64,000 nucleotides of DNA, from contig NZ_JAGQCV010000013.1 in assembly GCF_024346375.1 (NCBI RefSeq), positions 18,876 to 82,875 of the forward strand. Reading direction: 5' to 3'. The notes below the pieces were generated by a model. The model was not told where the DNA came from, did no database searches, and saw only the letters and a program-made list of their open reading frames with translations. A program made the translations under genes and the position numbers. Below are positions 27,108 to 35,533 of the stretch, in pieces. Every line of letters starts with the position of its first letter. Within the stretch, counting starts at the first letter, position 1. This DNA comes from Synechococcus sp. ATX 2A4 (GTDB lineage: Bacteria > Cyanobacteriota > Cyanobacteriia > PCC-6307 > Cyanobiaceae).

Positions 27108-27565
27108 TGGATTAGAAATTCCCGTCGGGGATTCCTAAGCAGCAGAAGAGCTTTCCGAGTTGCTGATTGGTTTCATTTTTTTGGTGGTTCTTGGGATATG
27201 TGATTTTTCCAGTGGGCCCAAGACCCCTTCGTCGGCCAGAGTTGGCTGGGCGAAGGGGCGAGGGGGATTCCTAGGAGTTCAGCGAAGGTGTGGTATCGAG
27301 GACGGTGCGGCTTCTATTGATATCGCGGGTTCGTTCGGGGGCGGCTGATTGGGGTGGAATGATTGAGGTTGTTGATTTGGGGTGAGCATTCGGCTGCTTA
27401 GGCCAGGGCTGGCGACGGTAATGAACCGGCCCTTCTCAAAACCCTATCAGATCGCAGGGCGCAAGGTCGGACGGTGGGACAACCGTGGAGGTATCGGAGC
27501 ATTGACGGCCCAAGAACCAGCTCCCGGAACCACGGGCTGCGTAGTGGCTCTGAGTGGGGGACGCT
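27108..27565. other. Control region between HTH gene and integrase
   Basis: No gene is seen in these 458 bp. It is more AT-rich than its surroundings. GGGGATTCCTA occurs at 27127-27137 and again at 27263-27273, and the first copy overlaps an imperfect palindrome ATTCCCGTCGGGGAT. This is the likely promoter-operator region of the minus-strand HTH-RepA operon. Confidence 0.5.
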
Positions 27566-28897
27566 TCACGCAACGTCCTGGGTCACCAGGTTGCTTACCA
27601 GGCTCAGTTGGCTTGAACAGCGCCTGCGCAAAGCCAGATCAGCACGGTTGAACGCTGCGGCGGTCGTTCCTTCTGAGCACCAGGCATAAGAGCGCAGATG
27701 GCACTCAAGGGAATGGCCCATCGATTGGGAGACGGCACCTGGGTCAATTCCTCTGTGATGAGCCCGGAGGCTGTAGCTGTGCCTGAAGCTGTAAGGGACA
27801 GCGACTTCACCCTTGCAGGCAAGTTCCTGCCTGAGGTTCCGCCAGGCCGCTCGCCGCTTGAGATAGGTAGCGAGGGCATCTCCAGCTCCGTTCCCGCTCT
27901 CCAGCGGGGGAAGCTCGATCAGTCCTTGCTGCCAACGCCTCAGTAGCTGCCACTCAACAAGAGCACCCGTGTGGTCGACCAGGGGGAGCGGGTGAATGCG
28001 GCGGGCCTTGGTGACCCCGCCACCACTGGCCTTTTCATAGCTGCACCACCAGTGGGCTTCACCCGTAGCCGGATCGGACCGCACTGATAAGTGACCGAGC
28101 TCAACGGGCCTTAAGCCAAGCTCGGCAAGAAGGCGCAGGGCATCGAGCCAACGATGGCCCACAGCATCGTCAGGTATGCCAGCGAGCAGGTTGAGGATTT
28201 GTTGATCGGTAAAGGGATCTCCCCCGCCAGAACGGGTCCCGGCCGGCTTTCTACCGATATGAGGAGCGAGATCAGCCGGCGGGGACCAAAAAAGGGGAAA
28301 CCCCTCTCTGGTGACGCAATGATTGAGAAACTGGGCGAGGTTGCGTGCCCGGATCTGACGGGTTCGCGACCCAGGAGCCCATGCTCTGACGGTTAGATCG
28401 ATGAGATCCGCCGAGGTCCTTGGTGGGTTTGGCGATTGGAGCAGGGATAGAGCGTCGGAAATCACAGGCTCATAGGTCAGCCGCCAGGTGGGCGCCTTGA
28501 TTGCATTGCCATGCAAAAGCTTCTGCGTCTTGAAGCGCTCCGAAGCTGCTCGCCAGTCACCAGCCACTCCTGCATGGTGTGCCAGTGCTCCTGCTTCTCC
28601 CGCGCGAGCTGTTCCCTTCATGGACGCCTTGACAGCATTGGCCAGGCTCGACCCGTTCTCCAAGTGGAACGCGATGGCGTCACAGAGGCGAACGATCTCA
28701 GGAACGTTTGCCTGGCACCAATCCAAAGGCAGCTTGACGGAGGGGCGGGTCGTTCCAACACGGATCTGGAGTTTTGTGGTTCCTCGGTGCTCCGTCAGCA
28801 ACCAGCTTTTTCTGCCTGGATTGGAGGAAACGGTCTGCCTCAGGCCAAGCACCCAGGGGGGAACGGGATGACCGGACTTGGCAATCAATACGGGCAT
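27566..28897 (-). CDS. Tyrosine recombinase (element integrase)
   Basis: A 443-aa site-specific recombinase that would insert the element into tRNA-Pro and excise it. In the C-terminal half I see the catalytic set: Arg in ELGLRPVELGHL (R263), a Lys region SYEKASGGG, SFRHSYSLR (R372, H373), GHSLECHLRSYAW with His 395 and the likely nucleophile Tyr 404. I chose ATG 28897 over the upstream TTG 28951. The TTG start would put the 22-bp subterminal repeat (28900-28921) inside the coding region, whereas the ATG leaves the repeat directly upstream, where it could also regulate the gene. The N-terminal part is a typical DNA-binding arm, unlike phage lambda Int in detail. Confidence 0.88.
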   Translation of the reverse strand: MPVLIAKSGHPVPPWVLGLRQTVSSNPGRKSWLLTEHRGTTKLQIRVGTTRPSVKLPLDWCQANVPEIVRLCDAIAFHLENGSSLANAVKASMKGTARAGEAGALAHHAGVAGDWRAASERFKTQKLLHGNAIKAPTWRLTYEPVISDALSLLQSPNPPRTSADLIDLTVRAWAPGSRTRQIRARNLAQFLNHCVTREGFPLFWSPPADLAPHIGRKPAGTRSGGGDPFTDQQILNLLAGIPDDAVGHRWLDALRLLAELGLRPVELGHLSVRSDPATGEAHWWCSYEKASGGGVTKARRIHPLPLVDHTGALVEWQLLRRWQQGLIELPPLESGNGAGDALATYLKRRAAWRNLRQELACKGEVAVPYSFRHSYSLRAHHRGIDPGAVSQSMGHSLECHLRSYAWCSEGTTAAAFNRADLALRRRCSSQLSLVSNLVTQDVA

Positions 28898-28899
28898 GG

Positions 28900-28921
28900 G
28901 CGGGAGCTGAGCGGGAGCTGG
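28900..28921 (+). repeat. 22-bp subterminal repeat, right copy
   Basis: It is identical to 2151-2172 and in the same orientation. It lies between the integrase start codon and the right attachment repeat. ACTTGCCGCAACT (28941-28953), also shared with the left end (2735-2747), follows. These are probably recombinase arm sites. Confidence 0.6.
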
Positions 28922-29023
28922 GAAGCTGCAGCTTTGGTCCACTTGCCGCAACTTGCGGCCGAGATCCCTTGCTACAACTAGGATCCTATCAGACGCGCCC
29001 TGGGGCGGAAGGGATGGAATTTC

Positions 29024-29074
29024 GCTTTGGGAGCACTAGGTCGCAGGTTCGAATCCTGTCGCCCCGATTGACTT
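29024..29074 (+). repeat. attR: right copy of 51-bp attachment repeat
   Basis: It is the exact duplicate of 2080-2130: the tRNA-Pro 3' half plus 7 bp. The 5' half of the tRNA is absent, so this is not a functional tRNA gene. It marks the right boundary of the element. Confidence 0.93.
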
Positions 29075-29269
29075 TTAAAGATTAAATCCATCGGTTGGGC
29101 CCTTCACAAGCTGCAACAACAGCTGGATTGCGGCCTCAAAAGGGATGACGTCTAAGGGCGATCAAGGATCACCCTGATTCAGCGGCCGAAGTCTCCTGAC
29201 CACGTTCATCAGCTCGCCATGACAAGCGTAAGGCCAACTGAATTGGCCAGCCACGATGGGTTCAAGCTT

Positions 29270-29902
29270 TCAGCTAGAGCCACAGTCGATTCTTAACGCC
29301 GTCAACCTGCCACTGACATACGCCCCAGTATCAATCCCGATGCGGTGCGGCAGATGCATCACCTTGTAGTCAGGCCGGAAGGTGTGGCCATGCACCACGA
29401 TGTAAGGAAGCCCATGGGGCTTGGTGAGGAAGGGCTGGCGGATCCAGATCAGATCCTCGAAGCTCTGGCGCTCCAGCGGCACACCTGGCCGCACGCCGGC
29501 ATGGACGAACAGATGGCGGCCGCGAATCGCCGTGACCGGCAATTGCTCGAACCACTCCCGGTGCTCACGCGCCAGGGGGAGCAGCGCGGGGTTGCCGCCG
29601 TTGCTGCGCCACAGATCGAAGGCGAGCCCTGGTTTGGGTGACGCCAACGACTCCAGCAGCATTTGCTCGTGGTTGCCGCGCAGCACCGTCACCGCCGCCA
29701 GGCCATAGGCGCCCGGGTTGTTCTGCAGCTGCCAGACCCGTTCCAGCACCTTGCGATCACCATCGGGTTCGGGGGCCCGATCGATCAGATCGCCGAGAAA
29801 GATCAGCTCAACTCCCGAATCCAGATGCGGCAGCAGTTGCTGCTCAAGCAAAGCGGCGCAGCCGTGCACATCCCCGATCGCCACCACATCAGGCCTGGTC
29901 AT
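29270..29902 (-). CDS. PPP-family metallophosphatase (Ser/Thr protein phosphatase-like)
   Basis: A 210-aa cytoplasmic metallophosphatase with the complete PPP motif set: GDVHG (10-14), GDLIDRAPE, RGNHEQ, the middle His in LFVHAGVRPG and VHGHTFRP near the C-terminus. Substrates may be phosphoproteins or dinucleoside polyphosphates. Its start overlaps the vWA gene by 14 bp on the same strand, so they are probably co-transcribed. The pairing of a vWA protein with a phosphatase suggests a phosphorylation-linked control unit, but that is inference. It is the first chromosomal gene after the element. Confidence 0.88.
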   Translation of the reverse strand: MTRPDVVAIGDVHGCAALLEQQLLPHLDSGVELIFLGDLIDRAPEPDGDRKVLERVWQLQNNPGAYGLAAVTVLRGNHEQMLLESLASPKPGLAFDLWRSNGGNPALLPLAREHREWFEQLPVTAIRGRHLFVHAGVRPGVPLERQSFEDLIWIRQPFLTKPHGLPYIVVHGHTFRPDYKVMHLPHRIGIDTGAYVSGRLTALRIDCGSS

Positions 29903-31151
29903 CGTTGCTCTCCCAGACGGTGGTGTTGGAGCGCAGCGATTCGCGCCGCAGGCGTTTACGGCTGAGCTTGGGATCGCTCTTGAGCAACAGCAGTTTCTGG
30001 TTGAGCAGATCCAGCTCCCTGCTGATCGTGACGCTGCCAGGCATCGACATCAAGCTGTCGCGCATGTGCATCAAGCTGGTGCTGGCGGTGCTGTGATCGC
30101 CACGATCGAGCTCCTCAATCACACGCCTGCGTTCACGATTGGCCGCCAGCAGCGCCAACTGCTCGGCCACCTCAGCATCGGTATCCAGCTGGTCGAGATC
30201 CTCGCTCGCCAGCACCGGCAGGCGCAGAACCTCCACCAGGCTCAGGCGTTCGCTGTTGCCGGGTGCGTCCCATGCCAGGCGCACGCTGAGGATCTCCTGG
30301 TTCGGGCTCCAGGCCGGCAGCTCCAGTTGCAGTCCCACATTGATCTCCTGGCCGGCGCGCAGGTTGGGCAGTTGATGGTTGCCGGCGCTGGTGGACTTGA
30401 GGTCGTTGAGCAGATCCAGCACCGTGGCGCCGTGTCTGGCGCGCAGACCCACACTCACCCGCCGACCGCAGGTGGTGGCCAGGCCCTGCAGCTCGGAGGC
30501 ATAGAGATCCGCCAGCTGGCTGGGGGTTTCGATGTGGGCCAGGGTGCCGTCACCCGCAGCGGCCATCGCTCCCATCAGGTCTTCGTCGAAATCAACCCCC
30601 AGGCCGAAGGCGCTGGTGCTGATGCCGCGCCGGGTGAGGCCCGCCACCTTGGCGGCGATCTGTGCGTGATCGGTGAGGCCTTCATTGGCCTGGCCGTCGG
30701 AGAGCAGCAGCACCCGGTTCATGTGGGTGGGGTCGAGGTGTTCTGCCACCTGGGTGGCTCCCACCAACCAGCCATCGAAGAGGGCCGTGCAACTGCCGCT
30801 GTGGATGGTGTTGATCGCGTTGATGAAGGGCTGCGGATCAGCCACGGGTGTAGAAGGCACGACCACCTTCACGTCGTTGTCAAAGGTGACGATGGCGAGA
30901 CGATCACGGCTGGTGAGTTCCCCGGCCAGGAAGCGGGCCGCCTTGCGGGCATAGCTGAGCTTGGTGCCGCTCATCGAGCCGGAACGGTCGATCACGAGGG
31001 CCAGGTTCAACGGCGGCCGCTGCTGCCGGCCGTGGTCTGGAACGGTGGGGGCAGATGGTGTGGTGATCGTGAGCAGGAGATCCAGACGCGACGGGCCATC
31101 GGAAGCCACCGCCGGCCGCAGCGGCCGGAAGCGAAGGTGGGGGAGGGTCAT
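29889..31151 (-). CDS. von Willebrand factor type A domain protein
   Basis: A 420-aa protein with a vWA domain that has an intact metal-ion-dependent adhesion site: DRSGSM (55-60), the conserved Thr region SCTALFDGW and LLLSDGQANEG. No signal peptide is seen, so it is probably cytoplasmic. The C-terminal half is a beta-rich segment followed by a charged helical tail with NREREVIEE-like sequence. It sits between a MerR-type regulator and a PPP phosphatase on the same strand. Its upstream leader (31152-31234) lacks C on the plus strand, so the mRNA leader would have no G. Confidence 0.88.
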   Translation of the reverse strand: MTLPHLRFRPLRPAVASDGPSRLDLLLTITTPSAPTVPDHGRQQRPPLNLALVIDRSGSMSGTKLSYARKAARFLAGELTSRDRLAIVTFDNDVKVVVPSTPVADPQPFINAINTIHSGSCTALFDGWLVGATQVAEHLDPTHMNRVLLLSDGQANEGLTDHAQIAAKVAGLTRRGISTSAFGLGVDFDEDLMGAMAAAGDGTLAHIETPSQLADLYASELQGLATTCGRRVSVGLRARHGATVLDLLNDLKSTSAGNHQLPNLRAGQEINVGLQLELPAWSPNQEILSVRLAWDAPGNSERLSLVEVLRLPVLASEDLDQLDTDAEVAEQLALLAANRERRRVIEELDRGDHSTASTSLMHMRDSLMSMPGSVTISRELDLLNQKLLLLKSDPKLSRKRLRRESLRSNTTVWESNDDQA

Positions 31152-31248
31152 GGTGTGGGGTGTGGGGAGTTTTGGTATTTGGGTGTTTGGGTGTGGGGTG
31201 TTTGTTTGTGGGAGGGAGAAGTGTTGGTGGTGGGCGTAAGGAAGGCCG

Positions 31249-31998
31249 TCAGCCAGAGGGGTCGTGAATTAGTTGCTTGAACCGAGCCAGGAGGCTGTTG
31301 AGCCACTGCTCGCGCCTGGGGCCGGCGGGAGGAAGCGACACGGATTCGCGCACGTGGACTTCAATGCCTGGGGCGAGCGTGTAACGCCGCCAACGGCTGG
31401 AGGCTTCCCGCGAGCTCCCGCCCGTGCGGGAACCGGAGGATGGACGTTCCGCTCGAACCTGACTGGAAAGGGGATCGCTGAGCATCCCGAGCATGCGGCT
31501 GAAGGGTTGGGCTTTGCCCAGCCGGGAGGCGAGAGAGGCCGCGGAACCAGACAGGTGGATGGAGGCGGCAGCGGAGGCGGGCAGGTCGGTGGAGGCAGAG
31601 AGATCGTCGGCGGTGGAATCCTCCGAGGACTGCAGATCCCGGAGGTAATCGAGGGCAGAGCTGGAGGCCAGGGAGGAAGGCGCGGTGGCCGCCGCCCCAA
31701 CCCCATCGAGCTGCTCCAGTTGCTGCTCCAGTTCGACATCATCCAGTGCGCACAGGGGTGCAATGGCCGAGAGGCTGAGGCCGCGCCGGGCGAGGGCGCG
31801 CACCAGCACCAGTTGCAACAGGTGCCGGTGGCCATAAACCGCACTACGGCCTGCTTTGCCGGGGCGATCGATCAACCCCTGGGTGGCATAGAGCCGCACC
31901 GTGCGTGATGAAATCTCCTCACCCAAGAGCTCACCGGCCGCAAGGAGCAGGTCCTCAAGGCCGTAGTGCGCATCAGCGGGAGTGGAGACCTTAACCAT
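31249..31998 (-). CDS. MerR-family-like transcriptional regulator
   Basis: A 249-aa protein starting at ATG 31998. The N-terminal MerR-type winged helix reads SSRTVRLYATQGLIDRP and GRSAVYGHRHLLQLVLVRALARRGLSLSAI (positions about 30-80). After that comes a Ser/Ala-rich, probably disordered region (about 100-190) and a basic C-terminus that ends near HVRESVSLPP, with sequence similar in style to dimerisation tails. No metal-binding Cys cluster is present. It precedes the vWA and phosphatase genes on the same strand with a 97-bp gap, and may regulate them. Confidence 0.8.
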   Translation of the reverse strand: MVKVSTPADAHYGLEDLLLAAGELLGEEISSRTVRLYATQGLIDRPGKAGRSAVYGHRHLLQLVLVRALARRGLSLSAIAPLCALDDVELEQQLEQLDGVGAAATAPSSLASSSALDYLRDLQSSEDSTADDLSASTDLPASAAASIHLSGSAASLASRLGKAQPFSRMLGMLSDPLSSQVRAERPSSGSRTGGSSREASSRWRRYTLAPGIEVHVRESVSLPPAGPRREQWLNSLLARFKQLIHDPSG

Positions 31999-32061
31999 CC
32001 CTCCATTATCCACACTTGCAGTGCAGGTGTCAAGTGGGTAAGCTTGGCACCCCGCAGTTGA

Positions 32062-32919
32062 TTCCGTATCGATCGTCCCGCTTCCCTTCCCGCTCCCGAC
32101 CACTCCCGGCTGCTGGAGCACCTGCAGCACCTGGCCCGGCCGCGCCATGCCCGTTGGGATCCGCTTGGCTTGATGGCAGTTCGCAGTTATCTCAGCGAGC
32201 AGCTCGGCGCCCTTGGTGTGGTGGAAGAGCATTGCTTCTGCGAAGGCATTGATGCCGGCACGAACCTGATCCTCAAGTTGCCTGGCCAGCAAGAAGATCT
32301 CGATCCCTTGCTCGTGGCCGCCCACTACGACGGCCCTTTGCATTCGATCGGCGCCGACGACAACGCGTCAGGCCTCGCGGCCCTGCTCGAACTGGCCAAA
32401 CACTGGCAGGCCCATCCACCCCGCCGGACAGTGTGGATCGTGGCCTTTGATCAGTAGGAATGGGGCATGCTCGGCAGCAGCGCGCTGGCCCATGAGCTCA
32501 AGGCCAGTGGCCAGAAGTTGAAGCTGATGGTGAGCCTGGAGATGCTCGCCTTCACCAGCGCCACACAGCGCTACCCGATTCCGGCTATGCGGACGGTGTA
32601 TGGCGATCGCGGTGAGTTCATCGCTGTGGTGGGCAACATCAGCGCCACACCGCTGCTGTCGGGGATCGTCAGCCGCATGGGCAAGCAGGTGATCACCAAG
32701 CTGCTGCCGGTTCGCGCTGCCGGCCATGCCATGCCCGAGGTGCGGCTCAGCGATCACAGCCCCTTCTGGGATGCGGGCTACAACGCCGCGATGGTGACGG
32801 ACACGTCCTTCCTGCGCAATCCCCACTACCACCAGATGAGCGACACGATCGACACCCTGGATCTGCCCTTTCTTGCCAACGTGACTGAGGGGTTGAAGCA
32901 GGGGTTGGGGGGGCTTTGA
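32062..32919 (+). pseudogene. M28-family peptidase with in-frame amber codon
   Basis: One continuous frame encodes an aminopeptidase of the M28 family, interrupted once by TAG at 32455-32457. Before it lie the metal ligands HYDGP and GADDNASG. After it the frame continues EWGMLGSSALAHEL, and LSDHSPFWDAGYNAAMVTDTSFLRNPHYH carries the last ligands (positions about 32749-32830). In functional members the motif is D-x-E-E-W-G; the TAG replaces the first of the two Glu, which is the catalytic base. No ATG/GTG start is visible upstream of TTG 32170, although the frame stays open to 32062 and reads well from about 32098. This is probably a recent pseudogene. Confidence 0.8.
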
Positions 32920-34024
32920 GGGTGGGGGTTGGCGGGCGTTGGGTGTTGAACGGAACTGCGCGGTCTGCCGTTAGAGCCTTTGCCAGGAACCTGAACCGAG
33001 CACTGGCAATCAACGCCTGCAGGGCCGCGCCTGGGACCTGAGCATCTCCCCAATGCAACGCCCTCTGGGGGCTTTGGCGTGATTAAACCGGAATCCGCAT
33101 GCAAGATGTCTCGACCAGGGTCCCTGCCAGCAGGAGGCGTCCTTCCCGGCCAGCGCCATGACGCATCTCCGTTGTGGCGTCCGCCTGAACCTTTCCAGCA
33201 TGATTTTCGCTGTTGTCGCCAGCAACGGCTGTCTGGCACGGCGTTGAACGGGATTGCTGGGCCACAGTATTTCCGGTCATTGTTGACTTGTATGGCGCCT
33301 GCTAGAGGTGTGTCTCAAGCAGTGATCGCTGAAATTGCCGTCATCCAAGGAAGCTGATCCGTGGGCCACTCGGGTGAGGAAGAACCTCCAGGCGCTTGCC
33401 GGGGGGTGCTCCCAACCCTGGAGGCACTGCACGACATTCAGCGATGTCACCAAGGAAGATCCCTGGCAGGAAGACAACAGCGGCATCGGCGCATGGCCCG
33501 CCTCCTAGCCCCCATGGGCGCTGGCCCCGCCTCCGAAGCGATCAGGCGCGTCGCGGGTTGTACGTGGGAGCCGTTCCCTGATCTCTGGGGCCGCCGGATC
33601 TGCCGCGACTGGTGCAACGGGATCAGAGACGAGTGGGCCCAGGGCTATGTCGCTGCCGATGCTGCTGAGTGCTGTGAAATCCAGCAGCCCCTTGAGGATG
33701 GGGAGATGACCCGCGCTGACCAGCGATGACCCGCGCTCCCTTGTGCTCACGTGGGCCCGAGACCAACTTCCCCATCTGGAGCCCAACCGCCAGCAGATCA
33801 GCGCCTTGTTCGCTGCAGATCTGCATCATCCCATCGGCAAGTGCCATGACCATCTGACCCAATTCATCATGTCTCCATCTGATTTGTTGACCAATCAGCC
33901 GGAACCGTGGCTAGTCATGGAAGGGGTGTGGTGATGGCGCGGCGCAGGAAGCCGGATTCGGCTGCTGCGATGCAACGCTCCATTTCGGCCCCTTCATGAC
34001 GCTCGTTTTCAGGAAAGCCATCCA
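32920..34024. other. Long intergenic region, no recognised gene
   Basis: About 1.1 kb without a gene I can support. A plus-strand frame at 33361-33729 contains CTWEPFPDLWGRRICRDWC, which could be a remnant, but I recognise no family. The ribosome binding site AGGAAA just before 34025 serves the next gene. Confidence 0.35.
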
Positions 34025-34216
34025 ATGACGCTGATCTCACTGATCATTACACTGATTGTTGTTGGAGTGCTGTTGTGGCTTGTCAACAACTACATCCCGA
34101 TGGATAGCAAAATCAAGAATATCCTCAATATTGTTGTTGTCATCGCTGTTGTCATCTGGCTGCTTAATTTGCTGGGCCTGACGGACAACCTGCGGGGCAT
34201 CCGCGTCGGGAGTTAG
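34025..34216 (+). CDS. Thivi_2564-family small membrane protein
   Basis: A 63-aa protein with two predicted transmembrane helices (about 3-22 and 35-52) joined by the conserved loop NNYIPMDSKIKNILN. The pattern LISLIITLIVVGVLLWL and VVVIAVVIWLLNLLG matches the Thivi_2564 family, found widely in bacteria, with unknown function. An AGGAAA precedes the ATG by 8 nt. Confidence 0.85.
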   Translation: MTLISLIITLIVVGVLLWLVNNYIPMDSKIKNILNIVVVIAVVIWLLNLLGLTDNLRGIRVGS

Positions 34217-34340
34217 GGGTTGAATGCGTGCCTGAGCCAGCGGGTGATCGGAGGCATCGGTGTGGCTGGCACTCTGCTTCAATCGTTGACCACCGTTTTG
34301 GCGGTGTCCGCAGGCACGCGCAACACAGCAGAATCGGTTC

Positions 34341-35024
34341 ATGGACCTGCATGCCGATCTGAGCCAGCGCGTGGTGGTCGACACCAACGCCCTCCCCTGG
34401 AGCCCCTCACCGATGCCAGGGGTGGAGCGGCGCCTGCTCGACCGCCAGGGCGACGAAGTGGCGCGGGCCACCTCCTTGGTGCGTTATGCGCCGGGCAGTC
34501 ACTTTGCGCCGCACAGCCATGGGGGCGGCGAGGAATTCCTGGTGCTGGACGGCATCTTTTCTGATGGGCAGGGTGATTACCCCGCCGGCAGCTACCTGCG
34601 CAACCCGGTGGGTTCCAGCCACGCTCCGTTCAGCGCAGCCGGTTGCACGATCCTGGTGAAGCTGCAGCAGATGCACCCGGCCGATCAGCAGCGCGTCTGC
34701 ATCGACACAGGCAGCGCCCATTGGCGGCCTGGTCTGGTGAGTGGGCTGCAGGTGCTGCCATTGCATGGTTTTGGCTCGGAGCATGTGGCGCTGGTGCGTT
34801 GGGCGCCCGGCACAGTGTTTCCACTGCACGGCCACCCCGGTGGGGAGGAAATCTTCGTGCTGGAGGGGGTGTTCCAGGATGAGCACGGCACCTATCGCGC
34901 CGGCAGCTGGTTGCGCCATGCCCCCGGCAGTGTGCACAGGCCCTGGAGTGAGGCCGGCTGCACGATCTGGGTGAAGACCGGTCATCTGCCGGCCACCGTC
35001 GGGCCCGATGGCGCCCTGGCGTGA
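34341..35024 (+). CDS. Two-domain cupin of the ChrR/anti-sigma type
   Basis: A 227-aa protein made of two cupin repeats. The first has APGSHFAPHSHGGGEEFLVLDG and the second APGTVFPLHGHPGGEEIFVLEG, each with the His/Glu metal ligands (positions about 50-72 and 153-175). Each repeat then shows YPAGSYLRNPVGSSH or YRAGSWLRHAPGSVH. This is the ChrR-like cupin domain known from zinc anti-sigma factors that sense singlet oxygen. Here no sigma gene adjoins it and the N-terminal anti-sigma zinc-binding domain is absent, so an enzymatic or binding role is more likely. Confidence 0.82.
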   Translation: MDLHADLSQRVVVDTNALPWSPSPMPGVERRLLDRQGDEVARATSLVRYAPGSHFAPHSHGGGEEFLVLDGIFSDGQGDYPAGSYLRNPVGSSHAPFSAAGCTILVKLQQMHPADQQRVCIDTGSAHWRPGLVSGLQVLPLHGFGSEHVALVRWAPGTVFPLHGHPGGEEIFVLEGVFQDEHGTYRAGSWLRHAPGSVHRPWSEAGCTIWVKTGHLPATVGPDGALA

Positions 35025-35131
35025 GCCCCAACCTCAGTGGCGGCGTCAGCCACAGGTTTGCTGCAGCACCCACGCTTCCATGCCCGCCTTGCAGGCTGTG
35101 CCTAGCGTGAAGAAGTTTCCGCCAGGTGGCC

Positions 35132-35533
35132 ATGGCTGTGGTGAACCGATGTGCGGTAGGGGTCTACCCCAGTGAGCAACTGTTGGATTGGGCCCGGCGA
35201 CTGGAGCTGGAGGTGGATGCGGCCGGAGCCCGGGAGCCCTGCCTTTACCTGATCCCCGACTACGACACCCAGGAGGAGGCGGAAGACATCCTCTCGGAGG
35301 TGTACGAGGCGATCTTCGAAGCCGAGCTTGATTACTGGCACCGCGACATCGGCGCCTGGCCGGCAGAACGCACCTACCCCGTGTTCCGCAAGTGGTTTGA
35401 TGTGCGCTTTTATCCGCTGATCCAGGATCTGGTGGGCGAAGAGATCACCGCCACCGAACTGGATGAGGAGTTCGTTGGCAACATCACCACAACATTAGAG
35501 GCAATGGCGAAGGTGCCTGGAGTGGCAGACTGA
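35132..35533 (+). CDS. Conserved cyanobacterial protein of unknown function
   Basis: A protein of about 133 aa, acidic and probably cytoplasmic. It begins at ATG 35132 (MAVVNRCAVGVYP); GTG 35126 would add two residues. It has a helical region with DYDTQEEAEDILSEVYEAIFEAELDYW and RTYPVFRKWFDVRFYPLIQDL (positions about 47-110). I believe proteins of this pattern are common in picocyanobacteria and some proteobacteria, but I cannot name the family. Its neighbours do not suggest a role. Confidence 0.7.
   Translation: MAVVNRCAVGVYPSEQLLDWARRLELEVDAAGAREPCLYLIPDYDTQEEAEDILSEVYEAIFEAELDYWHRDIGAWPAERTYPVFRKWFDVRFYPLIQDLVGEEITATELDEEFVGNITTTLEAMAKVPGVAD

Larger units (their letters stand above)
2080..29074. 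mobile_element. tRNA-Pro integrative element carrying type I-E CRISPR-Cas
   Basis: The ends are exact 51-bp direct repeats 26,944 bp apart. The left copy completes the tRNA-Pro gene and the right copy is an orphan tRNA 3' end. A tyrosine recombinase gene starts about 130 bp inside the right repeat. Inside are mobile-element replication proteins (primase-VapE, UvrD/Fbh1-like helicase, RepA-like ATPase), a small HTH protein, a sigma-like protein, CRISPR-Cas and other cargo. I see no conjugation, capsid or transposase genes. The architecture resembles tycheposons described in marine picocyanobacteria; that assignment is inference. Excision, if functional, would leave one repeat and an intact tRNA gene. 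Confidence 0.9.

Noticed and set aside
29024..29074. A second tRNA-Pro gene
   Set aside because: Only the 3' half is present; the 5' acceptor, D arm and half of the anticodon stem are missing. It is the attR repeat.
2080..29074. CRISPR-associated transposon (CAST) with RNA-guided insertion
   Set aside because: No tnsA/B/C or tniQ is present, Cas3 and the adaptation genes are intact, and integration is explained by a tyrosine recombinase at a tRNA.
33361..33729. 122-codon gene on the plus strand
   Set aside because: Only a short part (CTWEPFPDLWGRR) looks protein-like; no family, no convincing start and a composition typical of shadow frames.
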